Notes under the pieces: model-generated
Database searches by the model: none
The model's input: the letters and a program-made list of their open reading frames with translations, nothing else
What the model was told of the DNA's origin: nothing
NCBI RefSeq assembly: GCF_000455265.1
Contig: NZ_HG005143.1
Location: forward strand, 237,362-301,361
Direction: 5' to 3'
Length of the DNA: 64,000 bases
Source: Paenibacillus antibioticophila
Lineage (GTDB): Bacteria > Bacillota > Bacilli > Paenibacillales > Paenibacillaceae
Translations under genes and position numbers: made by a program
Shown: one piece after another, positions 1 to 8,813 of the stretch
How positions within the stretch are numbered: the first letter of the stretch is position 1
Layout: each line of letters opens with the position of its first letter

Positions 1-736
1 ACATGTCGTCCCCTTCCCCCGGCCAGCTGAAGCCCGGCATCGGGTTCAGATGGTCGATGCTCAGGTTGCAGCCCACGTAGTGGCCCTCCCCAACCGCATC
101 AAGCAGGACGTAATTGTCGTCTCCGGTCAGATTTTTCAGCTCATATACTTTCTGGTCGGAGTAATTAGCCTTGTCCTGCTGATCGTGCTCCGCTTTCAGT
201 GCGGACAGGTCCACCAATCCCTGTGTCGGATTCTCCCTGCGCCAGGATGCATGGAAGTAGAAGCTGTCGTCCGGCACTGCTTTTTCCACATAATCCACGT
301 AAAAGTACAAGACCATTTCGTCCTCGCACTCATTGACGATTTCGATCCGGGCTCCCTTGCGGAACGGCATTTCAAAAAAGCAGTTCATCGCTGCTTTGTC
401 TTCAATCACGCCCTGGGTCGTGATCATATTAAGCGGCGCGGACACATAGTGGCTGGCCACGCCGTGCCCGACGCCGAAGAAGTCGCCGACCGGCGAGTCC
501 ACGCTTGGTTCCTGTTCGTCATCCCAAAACATCCGGATCAATACTTTGCGGAACGCGTATTTGTTCTTCGCCGCGATGGTCATCCAAATATGCTGAATCA
601 CGCCCGAACCGGCGATTTCCGCAATCGCCGCGGTTTGCCCGGCCCCAATCACGAAAAAGTCCCGGTTACCGCCCGTTTGATCCCAGCTCGATTGCCGGCG
701 GGATGTTCCTTCTTTACGCAAATATAACTCGTTCAT
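1..736 (-). CDS. GH172 (DUF2961) glycosidase, 3' part cut by window edge
   Basis: The gene starts at an ATG at 736 behind a GGAGGAG Shine-Dalgarno and stays open to base 1, giving the first 245 residues; the C-terminal part lies outside the window. The sequence shows the GH172/DUF2961 jelly-roll hallmarks: SGVIQHIWMT near residue 45, GDFFGVGHG near 85 and WPGEGDDM at the edge. GH172 enzymes cleave alpha-D-fructofuranosyl or alpha-D-arabinofuranosyl bonds. The catalytic GTGxED motif would lie beyond the edge, so activity cannot be judged here. It is the last visible gene of the minus-strand run permease-permease-GH172 and ends about 30 bases after the permease gene. No signal peptide is present, so it should be cytoplasmic. 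Substrate specificity is inferred from context. Confidence 0.85.
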   Translation of the reverse strand, partial: MNELYLRKEGTSRRQSSWDQTGGNRDFFVIGAGQTAAIAEIAGSGVIQHIWMTIAAKNKYAFRKVLIRMFWDDEQEPSVDSPVGDFFGVGHGVASHYVSAPLNMITTQGVIEDKAAMNCFFEMPFRKGARIEIVNECEDEMVLYFYVDYVEKAVPDDSFYFHASWRRENPTQGLVDLSALKAEHDQQDKANYSDQKVYELKNLTGDDNYVLLDAVGEGHYVGCNLSIDHLNPMPGFSWPGEGDDM

Positions 737-766
737 ACTTCCTCTTCTCCTCCCTCGCATTCCAAA

Positions 767-1600
767 TCAAGCCTTAATCCCCGTTAACGTGATCCCTTCG
801 ATGAAATAACGCTGCCCGATGAAAAAGACGATAATCGCCGGAAGCAGCACCACGGTGGCCGCCGCCATCATCAGATGCCATTCGGCCGAATACATGCCTT
901 TGAATTGCTGCAGCCCGAGAGCCAGCGTATATTTGGTTTCGTCGCTCAAATAAACGAGCGGACCGAGAAAATCGTTCCACGCGGCCAAAAAGGAAAACAA
1001 ACCGACGACGATCAGCGCGGGTTTGGTGAGCGGCAGGATGATCGAACGGAATATCCGCAAATGACCGGCTCCGTCCACGTATGCCGCTTCATCCAGATCC
1101 CGGGGGATGCTGAGATAGAACTGGCGCAGCAGAAAGATGTTGAACGCGCCGCCGCCAAACCAAGCCGGAGCGATCAGCGGGATGAAGGAATTGGTTAATC
1201 CCACTTTGCTCCAACCGATAAACGTCGGGATCAGCGTAACCGCGTACGGCAGCATCATGCTGGACAGCAGCAGGCCGAATACAAGTTCCCGGCCCCGCCA
1301 TCTCATTCGAGCAAAGCTGTAAGCGCTGATCGAGCTGGTCACAATAACCCCCAGCACCGAAAAGACGACGATGATCACCGTGTTCACGAAATACCGGCCA
1401 AAAGGCAGGATGGTCAGCGCCTCGCTGTAATTGGAAAATTGAACGGGGTTGGGAATCCACACGGGCGGCAGCTCGAAAATTTGGCCCATATTCATCAAGG
1501 AACTGCGTATGAGCCATACCAGCGGCAGCAGGCTGAAGATCCCACCGGCCGCCAGCACCAGATAGATCAGCCCTTTTTCAAACCAAGCCTTGGCTCTCAT
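767..1600 (-). CDS. Carbohydrate ABC transporter permease, MalG type
   Basis: Inner-membrane subunit of a binding-protein-dependent sugar importer. The 277 residues carry a first membrane helix at about 12-34, several further helices, and the cytoplasmic EAA loop typical of this family (DLDEAAYVDGAG followed by PLTKPA), which docks on the ATPase. The start codon overlaps the stop of the upstream permease gene by four bases (ATGA), so the two are translationally coupled. The cognate ATPase is not in the window; Bacillales importers of this class usually share an MsmX-type ATPase encoded elsewhere. It lies directly before the partial GH172 gene, suggesting import of that enzyme's substrate. Confidence 0.9.
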   Translation of the reverse strand: MRAKAWFEKGLIYLVLAAGGIFSLLPLVWLIRSSLMNMGQIFELPPVWIPNPVQFSNYSEALTILPFGRYFVNTVIIVVFSVLGVIVTSSISAYSFARMRWRGRELVFGLLLSSMMLPYAVTLIPTFIGWSKVGLTNSFIPLIAPAWFGGGAFNIFLLRQFYLSIPRDLDEAAYVDGAGHLRIFRSIILPLTKPALIVVGLFSFLAAWNDFLGPLVYLSDETKYTLALGLQQFKGMYSAEWHLMMAAATVVLLPAIIVFFIGQRYFIEGITLTGIKA

Positions 1601-2532
1601 CGCGCGCCATCCCCCTCATAATAAACCCATTTATTCGATGTCCTGAACACGACATACGTCAACACCATAATAATCACGAACAGCACCCAGGCAATCGCGC
1701 TGGCGCTCCCCATCCGCGAGAACTGGAAGGCTTCCCTGTACAAATAGAACACATAAAACAAGCTGGCGTTATTGGGGCCGCCGTTCGTCATGACATAAGC
1801 CTGCGAGAACACCTGAAAGCCGTTGATGATGCCCATAATTAGGTTGAAGAAGATCGTCGGCGTCATCATCGGAATCGTAATATGCCGCAGTTTGGCCAGC
1901 CTCGACCCGCCGTCCATTTCAATCGCTTCGTACAGCGACCGGGGAATATCCTGTAAGCCCGCCAGGAAAATAATCATCGTTCCGCCCGTCGTCCACAAAT
2001 TCATTAATGCCAGAGAAGGAACGACCGATTTCTCGCCGAAAATCCATTGGCTGCCCGGCAGGCCCAGCGAGCGCAGCAGCTCGTTGGCCAGGCCGAGATC
2101 GGGATTGAGCAGCCACAGCCAAATAAATGAAATGGCGATGATCGGCACGATCGAAGGCAGATAAAAAATCGTACGGAAGATCGACTTTCCTTTGACGTTC
2201 TGATTCAGGAGAATCGCCAGCAGAAAGGAGTAAATGATGCCGGTCGGCACGCTAAGGATAACGAAGTAAAACGTAACGGCCAGCGACTTGTAAAAATACG
2301 GATCCTCGCCACTGAACATCCGTCTGTAATTGTCGAGACCGGTAAAGGTCGGCGAATTCGATCCGGTGTAATCGGTAAAGCTCATGTACAGGCTGTATAT
2401 CATCGGGCCGAGCGTAAAGATCAGCAAGCCCAGAATCGCCGGCATGGCAAACAGCCAGCCGTAAAGATCTCTTCGATTGGTATGGCGCTTGTTCCGCAAC
2501 CGATTCCCGCTCCGGGCAGAGATGGTGTCCAC
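1597..2532 (-). CDS. Carbohydrate ABC transporter permease, MalF type
   Basis: Partner permease of the adjacent MalG-type subunit. About six membrane helices can be read, starting near YGWLFAMPAILGLLIF, with the EAA loop SLYEAIEMDGGS in the C-terminal third. An open frame continues upstream to 2610, but I chose the GTG at 2532 (311 residues) because GGAGGGGG lies eight bases before it, while the longer reading begins with an arginine-rich stretch that has no ribosome site. It follows the solute-binding protein gene and overlaps the next permease by four bases. Confidence 0.88.
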   Translation of the reverse strand: MDTISARSGNRLRNKRHTNRRDLYGWLFAMPAILGLLIFTLGPMIYSLYMSFTDYTGSNSPTFTGLDNYRRMFSGEDPYFYKSLAVTFYFVILSVPTGIIYSFLLAILLNQNVKGKSIFRTIFYLPSIVPIIAISFIWLWLLNPDLGLANELLRSLGLPGSQWIFGEKSVVPSLALMNLWTTGGTMIIFLAGLQDIPRSLYEAIEMDGGSRLAKLRHITIPMMTPTIFFNLIMGIINGFQVFSQAYVMTNGGPNNASLFYVFYLYREAFQFSRMGSASAIAWVLFVIIMVLTYVVFRTSNKWVYYEGDGAR

Positions 2533-2619
2533 AAGCAAGTCCCCCTCCGTCGAAACGCCCTGGCGAAGGCCGCCGCTGGCAATGGGTATGCGGCGGCGAC
2601 TGCTCCGCACAGCGCTTCG

Positions 2620-4026
2620 TTATTTCAAATAAGTGCCCTGCACCAGCGGCTTCACTATCGTCTCCACTACTTTCATGGCCTGCTCGGCCGTTTTCTCGCC
2701 GAGCCACACCTGATCCAGAGCCGCGGCGACCGCAGCATCAATTTCGACGAAGTTTTTGACGTTGTTTTCCGGTGACGGCTCAGCATGTTCATAGGTGGAG
2801 CGCATCACGGCATCCTGGAAGCCGGCCGGTCTTCCAGGCAACTCCTCATTCGCCCACTCATCGATCAATTCCGGATCCTCGTACCATTTATTGAGCTGCG
2901 GCATCCACAAACCTTGGTGCAAATCGAGCACGTTTTGCGGATCGGTGAGGAATTTGGAGAATTCCCAAGCTTCCTTCGGGTGCTTCGAGCTTTTGAAAAT
3001 AATCAGGGAACCGCCAAGGAAGAACGTTTTGTAGTCCTTGATAACCGGCAGCACGCCAACGCCCCAGTTGATGTTGGTTTTGCTCAAATCGAGGTGATTC
3101 CAGCTGCCGTCGATGATCATCGCCACTTTTTTGGACTGCAAGGCGGTCGCCGGAGCGGGAATGCTGCTGGCCTGAACCGGCGATGGCGCGACGTGGTGCA
3201 CGTTAATCAAATCGGCTATTCTTTGCAGCGCTTCGGTCGCTTCCGGTTTGGACAACCCGAATTCCTGGCCGTTCTCCGTCAAGTAATCCCCGCCATTGGA
3301 GAGAACCATCGGCATATAAGACGACCAGCCGAGGCTAAATTTAACGCCGTATTGCTTGATGTTCTTCGGATCGAAGCCCGGATCGTCCGGATGATTGCCG
3401 TTCCGGTCGAGCGTCAGCTGTTTGGCTGCGTCCACGAACTCCTCCCAGGTCCACGCCTCTTCCGCCTTGGTAGGCGGCAGCTCCACTCCCGCTTCCTTGA
3501 ACATATCCGCGTTGTACATCAGGGAAGGGACGACGGACGCCTGATACGGTCCGGCGCTTTGGTCCTTGTCCCAGTTCCACCAGGCATACTCCAGGTAATC
3601 CTCTTTCTTGATGCTCGGATCCTCTTTCATTAAATCGAAGAAGTTGTGGATCAGCCCTTCCTCGCCCATTTTCAATTTCCAGGCGGCCGAATAGCTGATG
3701 TCCGGCGCCTCGTTGCCGGCGATCATGGCATTGAGCTTCTGCAGAAAATCCGTGCCCGGAATGTGCATGGGGTTGATGGTGATGTTCGGGTTCTTCTGCT
3801 CAAAGGCTTGGATGGCCGATTCGACCGCTTTCTTTTCCTCCGGGCTGCCCCAGAAAGTAAATTTTAACGTTACCTTTTCTTCGCGATTCGCCCCCGCGTT
3901 ATCTCCGCCGTTCTGGCCAGCGTTCGATTGCGAGCTTCCGCCTCCCGTTCCGCAAGCGGTTACAAATAACGCCAGGCTCATTAGGAGAATAAACGTTACC
4001 TTCCGTTTTCCCGTTCTGTTTGTCAT
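2620..4026 (-). CDS. Sugar ABC transporter solute-binding lipoprotein
   Basis: Extracytoplasmic family 1 sugar-binding protein of about 468 residues, tethered to the membrane by lipid. The start at 4026 gives a lysine/arginine-rich N-terminus, a hydrophobic stretch and the lipobox VTAC, then a glycine/serine/asparagine linker. The body begins with KFTFWGSPEEK, typical of this class. GGGGGAG precedes the ATG. It heads a run of binding protein, two permeases and GH172. The specificity cannot be read from sequence; the neighbouring glycosidase and fructokinase point to a fructose-containing oligosaccharide. A cre-like motif lies just upstream. Confidence 0.9.
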   Translation of the reverse strand: MTNRTGKRKVTFILLMSLALFVTACGTGGGSSQSNAGQNGGDNAGANREEKVTLKFTFWGSPEEKKAVESAIQAFEQKNPNITINPMHIPGTDFLQKLNAMIAGNEAPDISYSAAWKLKMGEEGLIHNFFDLMKEDPSIKKEDYLEYAWWNWDKDQSAGPYQASVVPSLMYNADMFKEAGVELPPTKAEEAWTWEEFVDAAKQLTLDRNGNHPDDPGFDPKNIKQYGVKFSLGWSSYMPMVLSNGGDYLTENGQEFGLSKPEATEALQRIADLINVHHVAPSPVQASSIPAPATALQSKKVAMIIDGSWNHLDLSKTNINWGVGVLPVIKDYKTFFLGGSLIIFKSSKHPKEAWEFSKFLTDPQNVLDLHQGLWMPQLNKWYEDPELIDEWANEELPGRPAGFQDAVMRSTYEHAEPSPENNVKNFVEIDAAVAAALDQVWLGEKTAEQAMKVVETIVKPLVQGTYLK

Positions 4027-4050
4027 GGAATGCTCCCCCCGATTTTCAGT

Positions 4051-4064
4051 GTAAGCGCTGCAGC
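4051..4064 (-). promoter_or_regulatory. Possible CcpA (cre)-like site upstream of the binding-protein gene
   Basis: TGTAAGCGCTGCAG has the TGTAA half and central CG of a catabolite-response element but several mismatches in the other half. It lies about 25 bases before the start codon at 4026, where repression of a sugar operon would be expected. No clear promoter was seen next to it. Confidence 0.25.
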
Positions 4065-4133
4065 CGCTTGCTCTCATTGTAAAAGCGCCGCCCGTGAAAG
4101 CCTATGGGACGTTTTTTCGTTTCCTGTACGATT

Positions 4134-4207
4134 TTTCGCTCAATTCAAGATTCGACGTCGATTCCGCTCCCTGAAACTGCTTCATCATGGGAAGACGACT
4201 TTTTGAC
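4134..4207 (-). repeat. Degenerate copy of the small inverted-repeat element at 30304-30381
   Basis: Read on the minus strand, this stretch begins TCAAAAAGTCGTCTTCCCAT and matches the element at 30304-30381 almost base for base for some 60 bases, through TCGACGTC and AATCTTGAATTGA. The far terminal repeat (GACTTTTTGAAC in the other copy) is replaced by GCGAAAAATCG. It lies between the sensor kinase stop (4216) and the binding-protein gene, and may separate the two transcripts. Confidence 0.75.
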
Positions 4208-4215
4208 CATCCTCT

Positions 4216-5997
4216 TTAAGGCTTTCCATAAGGGATCACCAGCTTGACCCGCGTGCCGAGCTCCGGAACGGACTCAATGTCGATGCCGTATCGTTCGCCG
4301 TAAAGCAGCTTGATCCGTTTGTCGACGTTATGGATCCCGATGTGGGAGGAGTTCTCGGCCAGCGCCTCCTTCAAGCGTTCCGGCTCGATCCCGCTGCCGT
4401 TGTCCTCCACGCAGAACTCGATATCGTCCCCAAGCCTGTGTCCGTAGATCGTAATGAGGCCGCCGCTTTCCATATCCCGGAAGCCATGAATGATCGCATT
4501 CTCCACCAGCGGTTGCAGGAACAGCTTCGGTACGCTGGCTTCCATCAGTTCCGGCTCGATGTTGAAATCAACCCGAAAGCGATGCTCGAACCGGTTGGAC
4601 ATGATGACGATATAATCCTGCAGCCACCCGATATCCTCGGACAGCGGCATCGAATCCTTGCGGTTGTCCGTCGTATAATGCAGCATGCGGGACAAGCTGA
4701 CCAACATTCGGCTGACCTGCTCCTTCTCGCCGTAAACGGCCATCCAATTGATGATATTCAGCGTGTTGTACAAAAAATGGGGGTTAAGCTGGATGTTCAG
4801 CGCCAGAATTTCCGTTTCTCGCTCCCGGAGTTTGGCCACATAATTTTCGTCGATCAGCTGCTTCACTTTCTCGTTCATGCTGTTGAACTTCATCAGCACA
4901 TGCCCCAGCTCGTCCTTTCCCTCCACCTTGATTTTGGCGTTGAAGTCGCCGCCGCCGACCCGTTTGATGGCGAGCAGCAGCTTGCGGACCGGCGAGGTAA
5001 TCCGCATGGAAATCAGGTAGGCGAACAGCAGTGAAAGCAGCAGCAGCGATGCGCCAAGAGTCAGGATAAAGAAGGTGATCGTCTGCGCGATATCTTGGGT
5101 TAACGCGCCGGGGGGAATGAGTACAACCGACGTCCATCCCGTGATGGCGGATGTCGCGTAGCAAGCGAGCATTCGTTTTCCGTCCACCGTCACGTAAGAA
5201 GATCCGCTGCCGCGATTTTGCACTTCGCCCAGCCAAGGCAAGCTTGGTTGATCTCCGACGAGTTCCGCGTTCGCATGGGAAATAATCGTGCCGTCCGTGC
5301 CGGTCACCAAAAAAACCGCACCCTCGATTTGAACGCTGTTCCGGAAAATATCGGCATAGACATGATCCCGGAAATTCATCACCAGAATCGGCTTCTCCGC
5401 CCCTTCCCCAGCCCGCACGATGGTGTCGCCCCGAACGCAGGAAGGATTCATTTGCCGCACGGCGGAAAATAAATACCGGTATTCGATATCGGCGCTGGCC
5501 AAATCCGGCAATTGATGCATCAAGCTGTAATTATACGTCGGCACCCAGGCCAAACGCCCCTTCTGTTCGGCGGCTTGCCGATATAGCCCGGACTCGTAAA
5601 AATGGTCCGGCGGATACGTATTGCGCGCTTTGCTTCCGTATACGAAGGCGCGGGTTACAAGCTCCACCGAATACAAATCCCGGGATTGCGAGAAATAACG
5701 GTTCAAAATCTCCGTAACCCGCTTATTTGTCGCGAGCAGTTCGCTTTGGGCAGGCGCGGGGCCGCTAAAAATTTGGAACAGGTCGCATTCGACCATCAGG
5801 GAAAGGCTGTCGTCCTGAATGATTTTCAACCGTTCGTCGATAATTTGATTGTTTTTGTGCACGATTTCCGTCACATTGTCCCGGGCCAGCCTAAGCATGA
5901 TATTTTTGCTGGCATAGAAAGCACCTGCCCCTAAGGTCGCGAGGGGAAGCGTTATCAAAACGATGTAGGATAAAACCAGCTTGTTTTTCAGTCTCAT
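4216..5997 (-). CDS. YesM-like sensor histidine kinase
   Basis: Membrane sensor of a two-component system, about 593 residues. A membrane helix at about 7-28 is followed by a large extracellular sensing domain, a second helix near 310-335, a HAMP linker (RKLLLAIKRVGGGDF), the His-kinase domain with LNPHFLYNTLN (phosphorylated histidine near residue 407) and a C-terminal ATPase domain with NAIIHGF and DNGSGI. I chose the ATG at 5997, preceded by AGGTGA, rather than the GTG at 6006 that abuts the regulator's stop codon. It is coupled to the YesN-like regulator. In Bacilli such pairs usually respond to a sugar or glycan outside the cell and activate the adjacent transporter genes. Confidence 0.92.
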   Translation of the reverse strand: MRLKNKLVLSYIVLITLPLATLGAGAFYASKNIMLRLARDNVTEIVHKNNQIIDERLKIIQDDSLSLMVECDLFQIFSGPAPAQSELLATNKRVTEILNRYFSQSRDLYSVELVTRAFVYGSKARNTYPPDHFYESGLYRQAAEQKGRLAWVPTYNYSLMHQLPDLASADIEYRYLFSAVRQMNPSCVRGDTIVRAGEGAEKPILVMNFRDHVYADIFRNSVQIEGAVFLVTGTDGTIISHANAELVGDQPSLPWLGEVQNRGSGSSYVTVDGKRMLACYATSAITGWTSVVLIPPGALTQDIAQTITFFILTLGASLLLLSLLFAYLISMRITSPVRKLLLAIKRVGGGDFNAKIKVEGKDELGHVLMKFNSMNEKVKQLIDENYVAKLRERETEILALNIQLNPHFLYNTLNIINWMAVYGEKEQVSRMLVSLSRMLHYTTDNRKDSMPLSEDIGWLQDYIVIMSNRFEHRFRVDFNIEPELMEASVPKLFLQPLVENAIIHGFRDMESGGLITIYGHRLGDDIEFCVEDNGSGIEPERLKEALAENSSHIGIHNVDKRIKLLYGERYGIDIESVPELGTRVKLVIPYGKP

Positions 5998-6006
5998 GGG
6001 CGTCAC

Positions 6007-7617
6007 CTACAACAGGTCCTTCTTACGAAATTCCTCCGGTGACAGGCCGGTTTCCCGCTTGAAGATCCGGGTAAAATACCCCGCATCCCTGAAGCCCACG
6101 CTTAGGGCAACCTCGGAAATTTTTCGGGTCCCGTCCTTCAGCATTTCCTTGGCTTTATCCATTCGGAGCCGCAGCAAATATTCGGTAAATGTCATCGAAG
6201 TATGCGCCCTGAAAAAGCTGCTGAAGTAGGCGGCGCTGAAAAAGAACCGTTTGGCGACATGCTCCAGCGACAGGTCTTCCATGTAATGCTCCGCGAGATA
6301 TGCTTTGCACATCGCAATGATCCGCTCGTTTTTGTTATTTTTCCGGCTCTCGATACTATCGATGATCCGATGCAAATAATAGCCGGCTTTCTCCTTGACT
6401 TCCTCAAGCGTGGCGCAAGCGGGAATCTGAAATTCCATCTCGGAAATGAAATTGCCGGCTTCCTCGCTCCGTATGGACGCTTCGCTGGCTTTGACCAGGT
6501 TCACCAGCACGTACAGAATGCTGTGCTTCAAGTGAGCGGGAGAAGGGTAGTCGCCATCCAACAGCTGCCGGATCAACAAGTTCAAGGCCTCCAGCGCAGT
6601 TTCCCGGTCCCGGTTCGCCACGGCGGCCGCGATTCCAGTATCGGCGGGAATCAACTCCAGCGACGGCTTGGACGGATTGTAAGCGATTTCGTAATTGACG
6701 ATCAGTTTCCCGCCGCCGCAGTAAAACGCGTAGTCCAGCGCATGCAAAGCTTGCTTGAAGGAACGGGGCGCTTCGCGATATAGATCAGCGACGCCGTCAC
6801 CCACGCCGATGGATAGAGTAAGCCCGAATTCCTGGCGAATCTGTTCGATGAATCGGATTAACTGCTCAGCCTCTCTCTTCATCAGCCATTCCAGGGAATG
6901 CGCGGGTGCAATGACGGAGACAAGCATAGGCTCGTCACCGTCAAGGTAAAAGGATAGAGCCGGACCGATCGGTTCGGTCACTTGGCTCATCCAACCCTTG
7001 AGGCTGGTCTTCACTTCCGCGAATTCCTCGCCCCGATACTTCTCATCGATCTCGGGTCTGGAAAACTTGGCAACGAGGACGAATCCGGCCTGTCCCTGCG
7101 GCACCCGCCGTTCGATTTCCCGAAGCTGGTCTTCATTCGCGGCCGAACGCAGCCAAAGGCTAAACAGATGCTGCTCATAGACGGGGATGGCCGAACTGAG
7201 CTTCTCCTTGAGTTGCACCCGGTCTTGAACGCTTAGCTGTTCTTTTTCGATCGCAGCGTCCAGCTTGTCCAGCATGTCCGCGATATCTTTGGATTCCAGC
7301 GGTTTGAGCAAGTAATCGAACGCGCCGAGCTTAAGCGCCTGCCTGGCGTAATCGAAGTGCCCGTACACGCTGAGGATGACGATTTTCATCGATTCGCCGC
7401 GCGCTCGTAATTGCTCGATCAACGCAAGGCCGTCCATATGGGGCATGCGAATATCCGTAAAAAGAATATCAATCCGGTTATCCAGGGCAATGCGCAAGGC
7501 TTCCCCTCCGTCCCTGGCCATAAACAACCGATAATCCGGCCGATAGGTCTTGATCATCTCCGCGATGCCGCGGCGGTGGCGCGGCTCATCGTCCGCTACC
7601 AGCACGTGATACATCAT
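6007..7617 (-). CDS. YesN-like response regulator with AraC DNA-binding domain
   Basis: Cytoplasmic transcription factor of 536 residues. The receiver domain (1-120) shows the acidic pair D9/D10, the phospho-acceptor D55 in FTDIRMP and the conserved lysine near 105 (YLLKP). A long middle region follows, and two helix-turn-helix motifs of the AraC family close the protein (LSLEHVAKRFFFSAAYFSSF and ISEVALSVGF). GGGGAGGG lies just before the tandem ATG codons; the second ATG is also possible. It is partner to the downstream kinase and likely activates the binding protein, permease and GH172 genes. Confidence 0.93.
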   Translation of the reverse strand: MMYHVLVADDEPRHRRGIAEMIKTYRPDYRLFMARDGGEALRIALDNRIDILFTDIRMPHMDGLALIEQLRARGESMKIVILSVYGHFDYARQALKLGAFDYLLKPLESKDIADMLDKLDAAIEKEQLSVQDRVQLKEKLSSAIPVYEQHLFSLWLRSAANEDQLREIERRVPQGQAGFVLVAKFSRPEIDEKYRGEEFAEVKTSLKGWMSQVTEPIGPALSFYLDGDEPMLVSVIAPAHSLEWLMKREAEQLIRFIEQIRQEFGLTLSIGVGDGVADLYREAPRSFKQALHALDYAFYCGGGKLIVNYEIAYNPSKPSLELIPADTGIAAAVANRDRETALEALNLLIRQLLDGDYPSPAHLKHSILYVLVNLVKASEASIRSEEAGNFISEMEFQIPACATLEEVKEKAGYYLHRIIDSIESRKNNKNERIIAMCKAYLAEHYMEDLSLEHVAKRFFFSAAYFSSFFRAHTSMTFTEYLLRLRMDKAKEMLKDGTRKISEVALSVGFRDAGYFTRIFKRETGLSPEEFRKKDLL

Positions 7618-7682
7618 ATCCCTCCCCTTTCGCAGTCAAGATAGAAACTCGGCATGAAGAAAAAACAACGGTGTTAGAAACG

Positions 7683-8555
7683 CTATTTAGCAGCCTCGAT
7701 TCCGAGCGCAAGGGCACCGCATAATCCGGCGTTATCGCCCAGGCCCGGGGGCACGATGTAATTGTCCATTTCGTCAAGAATGTCCGGAGCCACCACATAG
7801 CCGTTTAAGTTCCGGGCCACTAGCTTGCGGACTAACGGGAACAACTGCTTCTGATGCATGACCCCGCCGCCGAGAATCACTTTTTTCGGCGACAGCAGCA
7901 GGATGACTCCCGAAAGGGCCTGCGCCAGATAGAAAGCTTCCATCTCCCATGCTTGATGATCATCCGGCAATTCGCTTCCTTTTACTCCCCAGCGCTTTTC
8001 GATTGCGGGTCCGCTGGCCATCCCCTCCAGGCAGTCCCCATGAAAAGGACAAACCCCTTTGAAAGGGTCCTCCGGGTGCCGACGAGTCAAGACATGCCCC
8101 CCTTCCGGATGGACCAGACCGTGCACCAATTTACCTTCCGCATACACCCCAACGCCGACGCCCGTCCCGATCGTATAGTAAACGCAGCTATCCAGTCCCT
8201 GGGCCGCGCCCCACTTCGCCTCGCCGAAAACCGCCGCGTTCACGTCGGTATCGAAACCGACCGGCACCGGAAAGAAGCGCTTCATATACCCGACGAAGTC
8301 AAACCCTGCCCATCCCGGCTTCGGCGTCGTGGTCACCCGCCCGTAGGCGGGACTGGAACGATCCAGATCGATCGGGCCAAAGGACCCGATACCGATCGCC
8401 TCAACGCCCTTGTCCCGAAAAAACGCAACCGCTTGCTCCAACGTGGTCTCCGGCGCTTCCGTCGGAAAGCTGATCCGTTCGAGAATTTCCCCCTGTTCAT
8501 TTCCGACCCCGCATATAAATTTCGTGCCTCCCGCTTCAATCGCACCGATTCGCAT
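7683..8555 (-). CDS. ROK-family fructokinase
   Basis: Cytoplasmic kinase of 290 residues, phosphorylating fructose to fructose 6-phosphate with ATP. The N-terminal phosphate motif GAIEAGGTKF, the catalytic-Asp region GFDTDVNAAVFGE near residue 104 and the zinc-binding cluster RHPEDPFKGVCPFHGDCLEG (histidine and cysteines near 159-175) match the Bacillus ROK fructokinase type (YdhR/GmuE-like) more than glucokinases. GGAGGA precedes the ATG. It is the first gene of the minus-strand run and is divergent from the GH32 operon at 8814, with two operator-like palindromes between them. This makes free fructose a probable end product of the region. Mannose activity is also known in this family. Confidence 0.88.
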   Translation of the reverse strand: MRIGAIEAGGTKFICGVGNEQGEILERISFPTEAPETTLEQAVAFFRDKGVEAIGIGSFGPIDLDRSSPAYGRVTTTPKPGWAGFDFVGYMKRFFPVPVGFDTDVNAAVFGEAKWGAAQGLDSCVYYTIGTGVGVGVYAEGKLVHGLVHPEGGHVLTRRHPEDPFKGVCPFHGDCLEGMASGPAIEKRWGVKGSELPDDHQAWEMEAFYLAQALSGVILLLSPKKVILGGGVMHQKQLFPLVRKLVARNLNGYVVAPDILDEMDNYIVPPGLGDNAGLCGALALGIEAAK

Positions 8556-8639
8556 AAATTAATTCCTCCTCAAAGTTTTCTGAGCGTTACTTCCTGAATG
8601 TTCTTCGGCAAAACTCGCTTCGGAAGCATACGCTTTAAC

Positions 8640-8653
8640 TGAAAGTGCTTCCA
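8640..8653 (-). promoter_or_regulatory. cre-like site upstream of the fructokinase gene
   Basis: TGAAAGTGCTTCCA differs from the CcpA operator consensus TGWAANCGNTNWCA at two positions. It lies between the fructokinase start (8555) and the palindrome at 8671, where it would block transcription of the minus-strand genes when a preferred sugar is present. Confidence 0.35.
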
Positions 8654-8670
8654 CATTATTTTACTATGTT

Positions 8671-8684
8671 GAAAAACGTTTTAC
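8671..8684. promoter_or_regulatory. LacI-type operator, fructokinase side
   Basis: GAAAAACGTTTTAC is a near-palindrome centred on CG and matches 13 of 14 bases of the perfect palindrome at 8783. It lies on the fructokinase side of the divergent spacer, so one repressor could control both directions. The LacI-type gene at 14664 is the natural candidate. Confidence 0.6.
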
Positions 8685-8748
8685 CATAATAACTTTTGTA
8701 TATAATGAATTCTAACAATGTAACTCATTGATACTTGAAATGTAACCG

Positions 8749-8776
8749 TTGACAATAAAATAAATTATGCTATTAT
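8749..8776 (+). promoter_or_regulatory. Sigma-A promoter of the GH32/transporter operon
   Basis: TTGACA (8749-8754) and TATTAT (8771-8776) are separated by 16 bases, with a TGC extended -10 motif just before the -10 box. Transcription would start near 8783, directly at the operator palindrome, so a bound repressor would block initiation. Confidence 0.75.
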
Positions 8777-8782
8777 GTGTTT

Positions 8783-8796
8783 GTAAAACGTTTTAC
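8783..8796. promoter_or_regulatory. LacI-type operator, perfect palindrome
   Basis: GTAAAACGTTTTAC is a perfect 14-base palindrome with the central CG typical of LacI/GalR operators. It sits at the predicted transcription start, 17 bases before the GH32 start codon. Confidence 0.7.
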
Positions 8797-8813
8797 TAAA
8801 TGGAGATGACAAG

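Noticed and set aside
50..777. Long plus-strand open frames opposite the first gene
   Set aside because: They lie antisense to a recognisable GH172 reading with a good ribosome site and have no family resemblance; GC-rich antisense frames are common in this region.
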